Assembly: GCA_017619755.1 (NCBI GenBank) | Contig: JAFZRU010000037.1 | Coordinates: forward strand, 1 to 64,000 | DNA: 64,000 nt | Direction: 5' to 3' | DNA from: Prevotella sp. | Lineage (GTDB): Bacteria; Bacteroidota; Bacteroidia; Bacteroidales; Bacteroidaceae | Shown: positions 55,141 to 63,982 of the stretch, piece after piece | How the letters are laid out: each line of letters opens with the position of its first letter | Numbering within the stretch: the stretch's first letter is position 1 | Position numbers and translations under genes: made by a program | The notes under the pieces: model-generated | The model's database searches: none | What the model was told of the DNA's origin: nothing | Seen by the model: only the letters and a program-made list of their open reading frames with translations

Positions 55141-56184
55141 ATGAAAATATTGGTAACGGGAGCCGCTGGCTTCATCGGTTCGAAACTCTGCCATCAACTG
55201 GCCCTTCGCGGTGACGAGGTGGTGGGTTTGGACAACCTCAACGACTATTACGACGTGCGACTGAAAGCCGGTCGCCTACGCGAATTAGGCATCGCAGCCA
55301 GCGACGACTGCGCCATTACCTGGGGCGAACTGCTCGCCAGCTCCACCCTCCCCACATTCCGCTTCATACGCATGGGCATAGAAAACAAGGAGGGGCTTTC
55401 CCGCCTTTTCGAAGCCGAGGGTTTCGACAAAGTGGCCAACCTGGCGGCCCAGGCCGGCGTGCGCTATTCCATCACCAACCCATACGCCTACCTGACGAGC
55501 AATCTTTTGGGCTTCCTCAATATTTTGGAATGTTGCCGTCATCACCCTGTTGAACACCTGCTTTACGCCTCCTCAAGCTCTGTGTATGGCCTGAACACAA
55601 AAGCCCCCTTTTCCGAGGACGACAAGGTAGATGCACCAGTGAGTTTGTATGCCGCGAGCAAGAAGTCCAACGAACTGATGGCGCACAGTTACAGCAAACT
55701 CTACGGCATCCCCTGCACCGGCCTTCGCTATTTCACCGTCTATGGCCCATGGGGGCGCCCCGACATGGCCCCGATGCTCTTCGCCTCGGCCATCTCGCAA
55801 GGCAAGAGCATCAACGTCTTCAACAACGGTGACATGATTCGCGACTTCACCTACATCGATGACATCGTGGCCGGCACCATGCTTTGCCTCGACCAACCAC
55901 CCTTGGCGGCAACCTGTCCCAACGGCGTTGCTGCCAGGGTGTATAACATCGGCTGCTCCCACCCAGTGAAACTAATGGATTTCATCACCGAGATAGAGAA
56001 TGCTTTGGGTATGAAAGCGCAAATGGTAATGAAACCCATGCAACCTGGCGATGTCTATATGACCAACGCAGACACCACCAAGTTGGAGCAAGAAATAGGC
56101 TACAAGCCCCGTGTGCACCTCCATGAGGGCATCACCCGCTTCATCAACTGGTATCAATCAGAGAAAAATCCTCTGAAAGGATAG
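55141..56184 (+). CDS. UDP-glucuronate 4-epimerase-like NAD-dependent epimerase
   Basis: A 347-residue short-chain dehydrogenase/reductase of the extended type. It has the NAD motif TGAAGFIGS (about 6-14), LDNLNDYYDVRLKAGRL (typical of UDP-GlcA 4-epimerases of the Cap/Gae type), ASSSSVYGLN, and the catalytic Tyr170-x3-Lys174 (YAASK). The end has NADTTKLEQEIGYKPR. It likely makes UDP-galacturonate for LPS or capsule. UDP-glucose epimerase or dTDP-glucose dehydratase are less likely. A 10-base tandem array starts at its stop codon. Confidence 0.88.
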   Translation: MKILVTGAAGFIGSKLCHQLALRGDEVVGLDNLNDYYDVRLKAGRLRELGIAASDDCAITWGELLASSTLPTFRFIRMGIENKEGLSRLFEAEGFDKVANLAAQAGVRYSITNPYAYLTSNLLGFLNILECCRHHPVEHLLYASSSSVYGLNTKAPFSEDDKVDAPVSLYAASKKSNELMAHSYSKLYGIPCTGLRYFTVYGPWGRPDMAPMLFASAISQGKSINVFNNGDMIRDFTYIDDIVAGTMLCLDQPPLAATCPNGVAARVYNIGCSHPVKLMDFITEIENALGMKAQMVMKPMQPGDVYMTNADTTKLEQEIGYKPRVHLHEGITRFINWYQSEKNPLKG

Positions 56185-56236
56185 GAGGTCATAGGAAATC
56201 ATAGGATGTCATAGGATATCATAGGAGTTCATAGGG
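56181..56236. repeat. Five-copy 10-base tandem array at a stop codon
   Basis: Five units of the form ATAGGA-NN-TC (NN is GG, AA, TG, TA, GT) and a sixth partial ATAGGG follow each other. The first unit contains the TAG stop codon of the epimerase. The fixed and variable positions alternate strictly. GGAGGTC at 56184-56190 and GACCTCC at 56239-56245 form an inverted repeat around the array, reaching the stop of the GH28 gene. Confidence 0.8.
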
Positions 56237-56244
56237 AGGACCTC

Positions 56245-57561
56245 CTACTCTATCACCACGTTGGTGGCGGTGCAGTTTTCAATCATCGAGGGGTCAAAGG
56301 CTTTTTTTTGGTCTTTGACCTTGATATTTTCGAAGGTGAAATCAGTGAGGCGATATTTGTCGGATGTTCCCACGTCAAAGAAATTCTTGCAGTCCATGTT
56401 GATGTTGCGCATCACGATGTTGTTGCAAGTGGAGAGCGGCATGTCCTCCCTGTCTTCCGGTTTGAAGAACTGCGTCCATGGCCTGACAACAAGGAAACTG
56501 GAGCAGTTGCCCTCTATGTCCTCCACGGTGACATATTCATAGTGCTGGGGCGTGTCGGGCCTCATCTTGAGCCACAGCACGCGACTGGCGTCGGTCACCT
56601 TGCACCGTCTGAGCACGATGTTCTTATCATGCAGCGACTCGCTGCCAAGCGTGAGGCATCCATGCACCTTCCCGTAAGTGCAGTCCTCCACGATGATGTT
56701 ATAATTAGGGCCGTTTTCAGGAGCTTTGTCGGCCCAAGTGCCTTTGCCCCCCTTGAGTACGACGGCATCGTCGTTGACACTCATGTAGCAGCCTTTCACC
56801 AACACGTCATGGCATACGTCGAGGTCGATGGCGTCGCTGCTCGGCGCCTTCACTCCAGAGGTGGGTGAGAAGATGTAGCAGTCGAGGAAGCGCACATGGT
56901 CGCACTTATAGACGTGATTGGTCCAGAAGGGACTGTTCATAAGCCTGACATCCTGCACGGTGACATTCTTGCTGTTGGAGATGTATGTCAGTCGTGGGCG
57001 GAGAGCCTCCAAATTGGTACACTGCTTGTTATACTCCCTTCTAATCCAAAACTCCTCCCAATAATTGTATCCGTTGCCGTCGATGGTGCCACGCCCGGTG
57101 ATGGTGAATCCATCCACTCCATCGGCGTTGACCAAAGCGGCGAAATATTTGATGGACTGTCCCTCCATCCTCGTGTCGAGAATCTTGAAATTTCTGATGC
57201 GGTCGGAACCCTTGAGTTTTCCGCCCTCCATCACATGGAGGTGTGTGCCAGGTTTGAAAAAGAGCGAACCACTGAGGAAAGTGCCTTGTGGAATGACCAC
57301 CACCCCGCCACCTTCGGCAGCAGCCTTGTCGATGACCGCCTGCAAACGCTCCGTTTGAATAATGTTGCTATCGTTAGCCACGCCATGCTCCGTCACCACG
57401 TATTTCCTCCCCAGTGTCTCCACGTCCACCTTCTCGGTTTTGGAAAACCACTCGGGAATGGGTGTTCCGTCGGGGAACACTGCCACTTTCACCTTTTTCT
57501 TTGCACCGGCCAACGTAATGGCAGCACACATAATCACCACGAAAAAAAGTCTCTTCATCAT
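56245..57561 (-). CDS. GH28 polygalacturonase-family enzyme, secreted
   Basis: A 438-residue right-handed beta-helix pectinase with signal peptide MMKRLFFVVIMCAAITLAGA. The GH28 active-site pattern is present in altered form: DAIDLDVC, the Asp pair in MSVNDDAVVLKGG, HGCLTLGSES (for GHGxxxGSE) and LWLKMRP (for the RIK motif). This pattern is common in exo-acting Bacteroidota GH28 enzymes, which release galacturonate or rhamnogalacturonan pieces. The start is the double ATG at 57561/57558. It diverges from sppA and has its own promoter. Confidence 0.9.
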   Translation of the reverse strand: MMKRLFFVVIMCAAITLAGAKKKVKVAVFPDGTPIPEWFSKTEKVDVETLGRKYVVTEHGVANDSNIIQTERLQAVIDKAAAEGGGVVVIPQGTFLSGSLFFKPGTHLHVMEGGKLKGSDRIRNFKILDTRMEGQSIKYFAALVNADGVDGFTITGRGTIDGNGYNYWEEFWIRREYNKQCTNLEALRPRLTYISNSKNVTVQDVRLMNSPFWTNHVYKCDHVRFLDCYIFSPTSGVKAPSSDAIDLDVCHDVLVKGCYMSVNDDAVVLKGGKGTWADKAPENGPNYNIIVEDCTYGKVHGCLTLGSESLHDKNIVLRRCKVTDASRVLWLKMRPDTPQHYEYVTVEDIEGNCSSFLVVRPWTQFFKPEDREDMPLSTCNNIVMRNINMDCKNFFDVGTSDKYRLTDFTFENIKVKDQKKAFDPSMIENCTATNVVIE

Positions 57562-57581
57562 ATTCAAGTAATTTGTTTGTG

Positions 57582-57612
57582 CAAAATTAGCGAAAAAAAC
57601 GTCATGTGCCAA
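57582..57612 (-). promoter_or_regulatory. Promoter of the GH28 gene
   Basis: On the minus strand TAATTTTG (57582-57589) is a perfect -7 box and TTGG (57609-57612) a near -33 box at 19 bases. Confidence 0.6.
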
Positions 57613-57663
57613 CGAAATGAAAAATATTTTCACTGACAAAGTGTTCATGTCGATATTTTTTCC

Positions 57664-57671
57664 TAATTTTG
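57664..57671 (+). promoter_or_regulatory. -7 box of the sppA-lpxK-thiL transcript
   Basis: TAATTTTG fits the -7 consensus and lies 30 bases before the sppA start. A clear TTTG at the -33 place is missing. Confidence 0.5.
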
Positions 57672-57701
57672 CACAATAATTACCAAAACAAGACAACAAG
57701 A

Positions 57702-59483
57702 ATGAAAGAGTTTTTCAAAATGGTATTTGCCACCATCGTAGGCATTTTCCTTTTCAGTCTTATCATAGGCCTTTTCGCCGTGATGAGCCTTGTAGGCATG
57801 GTGGCTTCAGGGAGCAGTGTGAAATCAGTAGATGACAACAGCGTGATGGTGCTCAAGCTCACCGGAGATTTGGAAGAGCGTTCCCAGAGCGATGTCAAGA
57901 GCATGCTCATGGGAGGCTCCACCAGTGGCAGCATCGGCCTCGACGACGTGCTCTCCTCCATCAAGAAAGCGAAGAGCAACGATGACATCAAGGGCATCTA
58001 CATCGAGGCAGGGATGTTCTCTTCCGACTCTTACGCCTCGCTGCAAGCCATCCGCCGCGCATTGGATGATTTCAAGAAGAGCGGCAAATGGGTGGTGGCC
58101 TACGCCGACACCTACACGCAAGGAGCCTATTACCTCGCCTCCGTGGCCAACAAGGTTTACATCAACCCGCAAGGAATGGTTGACTGGCACGGTATCGCCT
58201 CAACCCCCATTTTCCTCAAGGACGCCTTGGCCAAATTTGGCGTGAAAATACAGTTGTCGAAAGTGGGCACCTACAAGAGTGCGCCGGAGATGTTCACTGC
58301 CGACCACATGAGCGACGCCAACCGCGAACAGGTGACGGCCTATATCAACGGTATTTGGGAGAACGTGCTCAAAGAGGTGTCGGCCAGCCGCAACATCCCC
58401 GTGGATTCTCTTAACAAGTACGCCGACGAAATGGTTCCGCTTGCCTCTACGGAGCAACTGATGGCCATGAAGTTGGTGGATGGTGTCTGCTACACCGACG
58501 AGGTGAAAGGCATCGTGAAAAAACTCCTCAAGATAGATGAAAAAGACGACATCAACCAGTTGAGCCTCGCCGATATGAGCGGTGTGAAGGAACCTGAGAG
58601 CGAGGGCGAACAGATAGCCGTCTATTACGCTTTTGGCGACATTGTTGACGGCGACTCCCAAAGCCTCACGAGCGATGGTGCAGTCATCGACGCACAAGTG
58701 GTGTGCAAAGACTTGGAAAAACTCACCGACGACGACGATGTGAAAGCCGTGGTGCTGCGTGTGAACAGCGGCGGCGGCAGTGCCTACGCTTCCGAGCAGA
58801 TATGGCATCAGGTGGAACTGCTCAAGCAGAAGAAGCCCGTGGTGGTGTCGATGGGCGGCATGGCAGCCTCCGGAGGATACTACATCAGCTGCAACAGCAA
58901 CTGGATTGTCGCCGAACCCACCACGCTCACCGGAAGCATCGGCATCTTTGGCATGTTCCCCGACTTCAGCGGCCTGCTCAAGGACAAGCTCGGCGTGAAA
59001 TTCGACGAGGTGAAGACCAACAAGAACAGTGCTTTCGGCACCAGGGCGCGCCCCTTCAACGAGGAAGAGATGGGTTACCTGAACACTTATATCGACAGAG
59101 GTTACAAACTGTTCCGCCAACGTGTGGCCGACGGCCGCAAGCTTAGCACCGATGCCGTGGAGGCCGTGGCCCAGGGCCGTGTGTGGCTTGGGCAAGACGC
59201 CCTGAAACACAAACTCGTGGACCAGTTGGGCAGCCTCGACGACGCCGTTGCCAAAGCCGCCAAACTGGCGAAACTCGACAAATACTACACCGAGTCCTAT
59301 CCCGCCATGCCCGACTTCTTCGAACAGCTGATGTCCAGCATGGATGAGAATACCGGCAGTTACCTCGACAAGACGATGCGTGCCAACCTGGGCGAATATT
59401 ACGAGCCGCTTCAGTTGTTGCGCAACATCAATCGTTACAACGCCATCCAGGCCCGCATCCCCTACCAGCCCAACATTCACTGA
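57702..59483 (+). CDS. sppA: Signal peptide peptidase SppA, 67K type
   Basis: Membrane-anchored serine protease that degrades leftover signal peptides. The 593-residue protein has one N-terminal helix (about 8-34), then two repeated crotonase-like domains as in the long E. coli form. The catalytic Lys is K192 (VGTYKSAPEMF) in the first domain and the Ser is S390 (GGMAASGGYYISC) in the second. VLRVNSGGGSAYASE is also typical. The ATG at 57702 gives the membrane anchor directly; an upstream TTG-type start at 57669 is less likely. lpxK starts one base after the stop, so the genes form an operon. Confidence 0.95.
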   Translation: MKEFFKMVFATIVGIFLFSLIIGLFAVMSLVGMVASGSSVKSVDDNSVMVLKLTGDLEERSQSDVKSMLMGGSTSGSIGLDDVLSSIKKAKSNDDIKGIYIEAGMFSSDSYASLQAIRRALDDFKKSGKWVVAYADTYTQGAYYLASVANKVYINPQGMVDWHGIASTPIFLKDALAKFGVKIQLSKVGTYKSAPEMFTADHMSDANREQVTAYINGIWENVLKEVSASRNIPVDSLNKYADEMVPLASTEQLMAMKLVDGVCYTDEVKGIVKKLLKIDEKDDINQLSLADMSGVKEPESEGEQIAVYYAFGDIVDGDSQSLTSDGAVIDAQVVCKDLEKLTDDDDVKAVVLRVNSGGGSAYASEQIWHQVELLKQKKPVVVSMGGMAASGGYYISCNSNWIVAEPTTLTGSIGIFGMFPDFSGLLKDKLGVKFDEVKTNKNSAFGTRARPFNEEEMGYLNTYIDRGYKLFRQRVADGRKLSTDAVEAVAQGRVWLGQDALKHKLVDQLGSLDDAVAKAAKLAKLDKYYTESYPAMPDFFEQLMSSMDENTGSYLDKTMRANLGEYYEPLQLLRNINRYNAIQARIPYQPNIH

Positions 59484-59484
59484 C

Positions 59485-60576
59485 ATGCGCATATACAGGA
59501 GCTTGCTGCCTGCCAGCTGGCTCTACGGCATGGCCGTATGGGTGCGCAACCGCCTCTTTGATTGCGGCATGCTGAAAAGCCGCCAATTCGACATACCCGT
59601 CATCTGCATAGGCAACTTGGCTGTGGGAGGTACGGGGAAGACCCCCCATGTGGAGCATTTGCTGCGACTGCTGCAAGAGCGTTATCGCGTGGCGGTGCTC
59701 AGCCGTGGCTACAAACGTCGAACAACAGGCTTCGTCTTGGCCAACGCCCACAGCACAGCCCTCGACCTCGGCGACGAACCCATGCAACTGCATAGCAAAT
59801 TCGCCGATGTCACCGTGGCCGTGGACGAAAATCGATGCGAGGGCGTCGAGCACCTCAAGAACCTCGGCATGGAGGTGGTGGTGCTCGACGATGCCTTTCA
59901 GCATCGCCACATCCACCCCAGTCTGAGCATCCTCCTCATCGAACACGACCGTCTGTCAGGCGACCGCCTACTGCCCGCCGGACGGCTGCGCGAGCCGATG
60001 GATGGCATTCGTCGTGCCGACATCGTAGTAGTAACGAAATGTCCGTCGGGGATGTCCGAGGCCGAATACGCCGCCGCCGCACGCAACCTTCCCCTCTCCA
60101 CCAAGCAACAACTCTATTTCTCGCAGATGGAATACTTGGGGCTGGAACCGGTTTTCCCGGAAATAGCAAGCACAATCACCACCATCCACCCCGACACCAG
60201 CGTGCTGCTTGTCAGTGGCATAGCCAATCCGTTGCCCATAGAGGCGGAAGTGCGTCGCCACAGCCCTCATGTCACCCATCTGGCTTGGGGCGACCACCAT
60301 GCTTTCCAGACACAAGACATCAAAGACATAAACAACACCTTTGCAAGCTTGCCAACACCACGGATACTCGTAACCACGGAGAAAGATGCCGCACGACTGA
60401 AGACCACTCCTGGTCTCTCCTCCGAGGTGATGCACCATGCATTCCAACTCCCCATCCGTGTTAAATGGCTTCAAGGCGAGACAAACAAATTCAACCAACA
60501 TATTTTTCACCATATTTCTTCATTTGTTGGAACAAATATGGATGAAACTGAACAGAGCCACTCAAAACATACATAA
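59485..60576 (+). CDS. lpxK: Tetraacyldisaccharide 4'-kinase (lipid A synthesis)
   Basis: Phosphorylates the 4' position of the lipid A precursor at the inner membrane, making lipid IV-A. The 363-residue protein has an N-terminal membrane-associated segment (RIYRSLLPASWLYGMAVWVRN), the P-loop NLAVGGTGKTPHVEHL (about 44-59), SRGYKR, the DDAFQHRHIHPSL motif and LLPAGRLREPMDGIRRADIVVVTKC. It starts one base behind the sppA stop and its stop overlaps the thiL start by one base. It confirms a diderm, LPS-making organism. Confidence 0.95.
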   Translation: MRIYRSLLPASWLYGMAVWVRNRLFDCGMLKSRQFDIPVICIGNLAVGGTGKTPHVEHLLRLLQERYRVAVLSRGYKRRTTGFVLANAHSTALDLGDEPMQLHSKFADVTVAVDENRCEGVEHLKNLGMEVVVLDDAFQHRHIHPSLSILLIEHDRLSGDRLLPAGRLREPMDGIRRADIVVVTKCPSGMSEAEYAAAARNLPLSTKQQLYFSQMEYLGLEPVFPEIASTITTIHPDTSVLLVSGIANPLPIEAEVRRHSPHVTHLAWGDHHAFQTQDIKDINNTFASLPTPRILVTTEKDAARLKTTPGLSSEVMHHAFQLPIRVKWLQGETNKFNQHIFHHISSFVGTNMDETEQSHSKHT

Positions 60577-61649
60577 TGGAAATATCACAACTCGGAGAAT
60601 TCGGCCTCATCAGCCACCTCACCAAAGACCTGAAAATGAAAAATCCCTCCACACGAATGGGTGTGGGCGACGACTGCGCCGTGATGCGCTATCCCGACCG
60701 CGACGTGCTCATGACCACCGACATGCTCATGGAGGGCATACATTTCGACCTCACCTACATCGACCTGAAGCACTTGGGCTACAAGGCGGCGATGGTGAAC
60801 ATCAGCGACATCTTCGCCATGAACGGCACGCCTCGACAAATGGTGGTGAGCATCGCACTCAGCCGCCGCTTTCAAGTAGAAGACTTGGAGGCCTTCTACG
60901 CCGGTCTGCGCTTAGCCTGCGACAAATGGGGCGTGGACGTTGTGGGAGGCGACACCACATCGTCGGTCACCGGCCTGGCCATCAGCATCACTTGCATTGG
61001 AGAGGCGAAAGCAGAGGACATCGTATATAGGAGCGGTGCTCGCGACACCGACCTCATCTGCGTGAGCGGCGACCTCGGAGCAGCCTACATGGGTTTGCAA
61101 CTTTTGGAGCGCGAAAAGCGCGTCTATTTCCAACAAGTGAACGAGGCGAAAAAAGCCGGTAACAAGGCCGCTTTAGAGCAACTCGCCTACTTCCAACCCG
61201 ACTTCGCCGGCAAAGAATACATCATCCAGCGCCAAATCATGCCAGAGGCCCGTGGCGACATCATTCGCCAACTACGCGAGATGAACATACACCCCACGTC
61301 GATGATGGACATCAGCGACGGACTGAGCAGTGAACTTCATCATATCTGCGAGCGCAGCGGCTGCGGCTGCCGCGTGTTTGAGAAAAACATACCCATCGAC
61401 TATCAGACAGCCCTCATGGCCGAAGAGTTCAATATGAACGTCACCACCTGCGCACTCAATGGTGGCGAAGATTATGAACTGCTCTTCACTGTGAACATCG
61501 GCGACTATGAGAAGGTGGAACAGATGGAGGGGGTACGCCTCATCGGCCACATCACAGACAAGAGCTTGGGGCTTATGCTCGTGACCCGCGACGGATCGGA
61601 ATTGGAGATGAAGGCCCAAGGATGGAATCCATTAGGAAAAGACAAATGA
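60576..61649 (+). CDS. thiL: Thiamine-monophosphate kinase
   Basis: Converts thiamine phosphate into thiamine diphosphate with ATP, the last step of the cofactor pathway. The 357-residue protein shows the AIRS-type fold: GVGDDCAVM (metal/ATP, about 29-37), TTDMLMEGIHFDL, VGGDTTSS, SGDLGAAYMGLQLL, DISDGLSSELHHI and NGGEDYELLFTV, all typical. Its ATG shares one base with the lpxK stop, so the two are translated together. A terminator follows at 61671. Confidence 0.95.
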   Translation: MEISQLGEFGLISHLTKDLKMKNPSTRMGVGDDCAVMRYPDRDVLMTTDMLMEGIHFDLTYIDLKHLGYKAAMVNISDIFAMNGTPRQMVVSIALSRRFQVEDLEAFYAGLRLACDKWGVDVVGGDTTSSVTGLAISITCIGEAKAEDIVYRSGARDTDLICVSGDLGAAYMGLQLLEREKRVYFQQVNEAKKAGNKAALEQLAYFQPDFAGKEYIIQRQIMPEARGDIIRQLREMNIHPTSMMDISDGLSSELHHICERSGCGCRVFEKNIPIDYQTALMAEEFNMNVTTCALNGGEDYELLFTVNIGDYEKVEQMEGVRLIGHITDKSLGLMLVTRDGSELEMKAQGWNPLGKDK

Positions 61650-61670
61650 GATATTTGCGTATTTAAAATA

Positions 61671-61704
61671 AGGTGTGACGGCCATGCCGCCACACCTTTC
61701 TTTT
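61671..61704 (+). terminator. Terminator of the sppA-lpxK-thiL transcript
   Basis: AGGTGTG (61671-61677) pairs with CACACCT (61691-61697) and inside it CGGC with GCCG around a CAT loop, followed by TTTCTTTT. Confidence 0.8.
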
Positions 61705-61738
61705 GCAAGGATGCGAGTGAATATAAAAGGATGATAAC

Positions 61739-62518
61739 TTACTTGACAAATACCTTTTGGCCATTGACCACATAGATGCCCGGCTGGAGTTTGCCCATCT
61801 CCTTGGCGCTTACGCCCTTTGCTATACGCATACCGGAGAGGTTGTAAACATCCATCTTCTCATTGGACTTGGCGATGGCGGCGATGCTGGTCACCTCGTT
61901 GGCACCCATATGGATGGTGTTGAGCTGGATGTCGTTGCCGGAAGCCACCTTGATGTAGCAACGTGAAGCATAGAAGCCGCTCTTGGTGTTATCGACAGCC
62001 ACGAAACGAGCCTCGGAATTGTCTGCGGCAAGGATGCCATAGAGACCCTCACCCGGGGTATGTTGGCGTGCGCCAGCCATGGTCACAGTCTCTACATTGC
62101 CTTTTGCCATGAGGGTGATGGCAGCCTCAGCGTCGGTGACGACAGCGGTCTTTGCAATGCGTCTGTAGCCATTCTCACCCGTGAAGTGGATGATATAAGG
62201 TGTGTTGGCCTCAATTCCTGCGGCCTTGCAGTCCTGGAAATAGAGATTCATAGCCGAACCGTTGTTTTCCACAGCCACAAGTTTCTCCAGTTGGCAGTCA
62301 GTTCCAAAAGCCTCGTTCACCTCGCTCTCCGTGAGTGCGAAAGGCAGTGCGATGGTGTTCCATCCATTGAACATGTAGCGGTTGACCACGACATTGCATT
62401 CCTGCCCGTCAAAGCGAGAAAGGTTGGTGCCGTTTAAGGTGCTGATGTTAAGTGTCTGCTGTGCGCTTGCAGCGAGGCTCATAACGGCCAGAGCTGCGAT
62501 AAGGTAGATTTTCTTCAT
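61739..62518 (-). CDS. Secreted protein with C-terminal sorting-type tail
   Basis: A 259-residue exported protein (signal peptide MKKIYLIAALAVMSLAASAQ). The middle is a beta-rich domain (NTIALPFALTESEVNEAFG, YIIHFTGENGYRRIAKTAVV, common in Prevotella surface proteins). The end, KMDVYNLSGMRIAKG then LQPGIYVVNGQKVFVK, is a type IX-secretion-like C-terminal domain also seen in shorter form at the end of the beta-helix protein at 34558. The function is unknown. It has a perfect promoter at 62576-62606. Confidence 0.75.
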   Translation of the reverse strand: MKKIYLIAALAVMSLAASAQQTLNISTLNGTNLSRFDGQECNVVVNRYMFNGWNTIALPFALTESEVNEAFGTDCQLEKLVAVENNGSAMNLYFQDCKAAGIEANTPYIIHFTGENGYRRIAKTAVVTDAEAAITLMAKGNVETVTMAGARQHTPGEGLYGILAADNSEARFVAVDNTKSGFYASRCYIKVASGNDIQLNTIHMGANEVTSIAAIAKSNEKMDVYNLSGMRIAKGVSAKEMGKLQPGIYVVNGQKVFVK

Positions 62519-62575
62519 AGCTATACAGTTTTGGTGAATATTTCAAGATAAAGACAAACTTTGTTATTGATGTTG

Positions 62576-62606
62576 CAAAGATAATAAAATAAGATAAAAG
62601 GCCAAA
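62576..62606 (-). promoter_or_regulatory. Promoter of the secreted protein gene at 61739
   Basis: On the minus strand, TTTG (62603-62606) and TATCTTTG (62576-62583) are 19 bases apart, a full match to the consensus. Confidence 0.75.
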
Positions 62607-62720
62607 GAAAAACCAGTTTTTTTTATTCATTCATGACAAATTGCATATTTTTTCACAAAATGAGTGACAATAACATCCAACACGAATATGGATAAAAATG
62701 GCGAAAACCTTTTTTGTCTC

Positions 62721-62740
62721 ATACGAAATTCGTATCTTTG
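62721..62740 (+). promoter_or_regulatory. Palindrome overlapping the -7 box of the GH43 gene
   Basis: TATCTTTG (62733-62740) is a perfect -7 box, 26 bases before the start. The 15-base palindrome ATACGAA-A-TTCGTAT (62721-62735) overlaps it. The nearest TTTG (62713-62716) is only 16 bases upstream, so the -33 box is poor. A regulator bound to the palindrome could block or help the polymerase. Confidence 0.5.
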
Positions 62741-62766
62741 TCGGCAAAACAACAACACTCATGATT

Positions 62767-63792
62767 ATGAACAAGCTTTTACTCACTGTGGCCATGACAA
62801 TCATTTTCCAAATGGTTGCAGCTCAAGATTCTCGAAACCGCTTCCGACGCGAAGCTTTCACCACCGACAATCCCATGGTACACGACCCCGTGATGGCCAA
62901 GGAGGGCGACACCTACCACATTTATTCCACGGGCATGGGCATACAGCAGATGACCTCCAAAGACCTCAAGACCTGGACGATATCCCCCATCCCTGTAATG
63001 ACCGTCATCCCCGGATGGACGACCGACTCTGTTCCTGGCTTCAACAGCCATGTGTGGGCGCCCGATATCATTCGCTGGCACGACCGTTGGTGGATGGCCT
63101 ATAGTTGCTCCACTTTCGGAAAGAACGGCTCAGCCATCGGTCTGCTTAGCAGTCGCTCACTCGATGCCAACATCTGGAAAGACGAGGGCTGCATCGTCAC
63201 CTCTCGTGAAAAACGCGACAATTGGAATGCCATCGACCCCAATTTCGTCATCGACGAGGCCACCGACACTCCGTGGCTTGTCTGGGGTTCTTTCTGGGAC
63301 GGCATCCAACTGGCCCGTCTCGACACCACGATGCACATCACCAAGGGGGAGAAACCCCATACCATCGCCCGTCGTTATCATCCCGATTACAAGGCCTCTG
63401 AACCCAATCCCACATCTAAATATGCCGGCACCAACGCCATTGAGGCACCTTTTATCTTCAAGCACGATGGTTATTACTACCTCTTCGTCTCATGGGACTA
63501 CTGCTGCCGTGGCTCCAAGAGCAACTACCGCGTGGCAGTGGGTCGCAGCAAAACTGTGGAAGGCCCTTATTTCGACCGCAAGGGCATTGACATGGCCAAC
63601 GGTGGTGGCGACCTCTTCTTAGAAGGCGACAAGAAGGAATGGGAGGCCGCCGGACACTGTGCCGCCTACACCATCGATGGTGAAGACATCTTCATCTGCC
63701 ACGGCTATAGCACCACACGCAATGGCTCCGCCATGCTCATCCTCCGCAACATCGCCTGGACAGCTGATGGATGGCCGGAACTCAAACCATGA
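62767..63792 (+). CDS. GH43 endo-arabinanase-like enzyme, secreted
   Basis: A 341-residue five-bladed propeller enzyme with signal peptide MNKLLLTVAMTIIFQMVAAQ. Catalytic acids of the family are visible: the Asp in MVHDPVMAKEGDTYHIYSTG (about 38), the Asp in NAIDPNFVID and the Glu in TNAIEAPFIFKHDGYYYLF. The FVSWDYCCRG block is typical of alpha-1,5-L-arabinanases acting on pectin side chains. The ATG at 62767 is used; one two codons earlier is also possible. It fits the pectin theme of the GH28 and RG-II-type genes but is transcribed alone. Confidence 0.88.
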   Translation: MNKLLLTVAMTIIFQMVAAQDSRNRFRREAFTTDNPMVHDPVMAKEGDTYHIYSTGMGIQQMTSKDLKTWTISPIPVMTVIPGWTTDSVPGFNSHVWAPDIIRWHDRWWMAYSCSTFGKNGSAIGLLSSRSLDANIWKDEGCIVTSREKRDNWNAIDPNFVIDEATDTPWLVWGSFWDGIQLARLDTTMHITKGEKPHTIARRYHPDYKASEPNPTSKYAGTNAIEAPFIFKHDGYYYLFVSWDYCCRGSKSNYRVAVGRSKTVEGPYFDRKGIDMANGGGDLFLEGDKKEWEAAGHCAAYTIDGEDIFICHGYSTTRNGSAMLILRNIAWTADGWPELKP

Positions 63793-63831
63793 TTTTATCT
63801 GGCTTGGAACGGCGGGATGACATGATGGCGG

Positions 63832-63870
63832 GATAACGGAATAACGGAATAACGGGATAACGGAATAACG
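63832..63870. repeat. 8-base tandem array downstream of the GH43 gene
   Basis: Units GATAACGG, AATAACGG, AATAACGG, GATAACGG and a partial AATAACG follow in line, 40 bases behind the stop codon. A less regular GGCGGGATGACATGATGGCGG precursor stands before them. Confidence 0.75.
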
Positions 63871-63952
63871 TCAGAACGAAGGAAAAAAATGATGGCAGCG
63901 GCATTATATTAATAAGGTGAAAAGAATGGATCCTCCCCCAATTATGCACACG

Positions 63953-63982
63953 AAAAAACCCGGCTCCTTGCGGAAAACCGGG
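63953..63982 (-). terminator. Terminator of a gene lying right of the window
   Basis: CCCGG (63959-63963) pairs with CCGGG (63978-63982), with an inner TCC/GGA stem. On the minus strand six T follow, so it ends a transcript that enters from the right edge. Confidence 0.7.
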
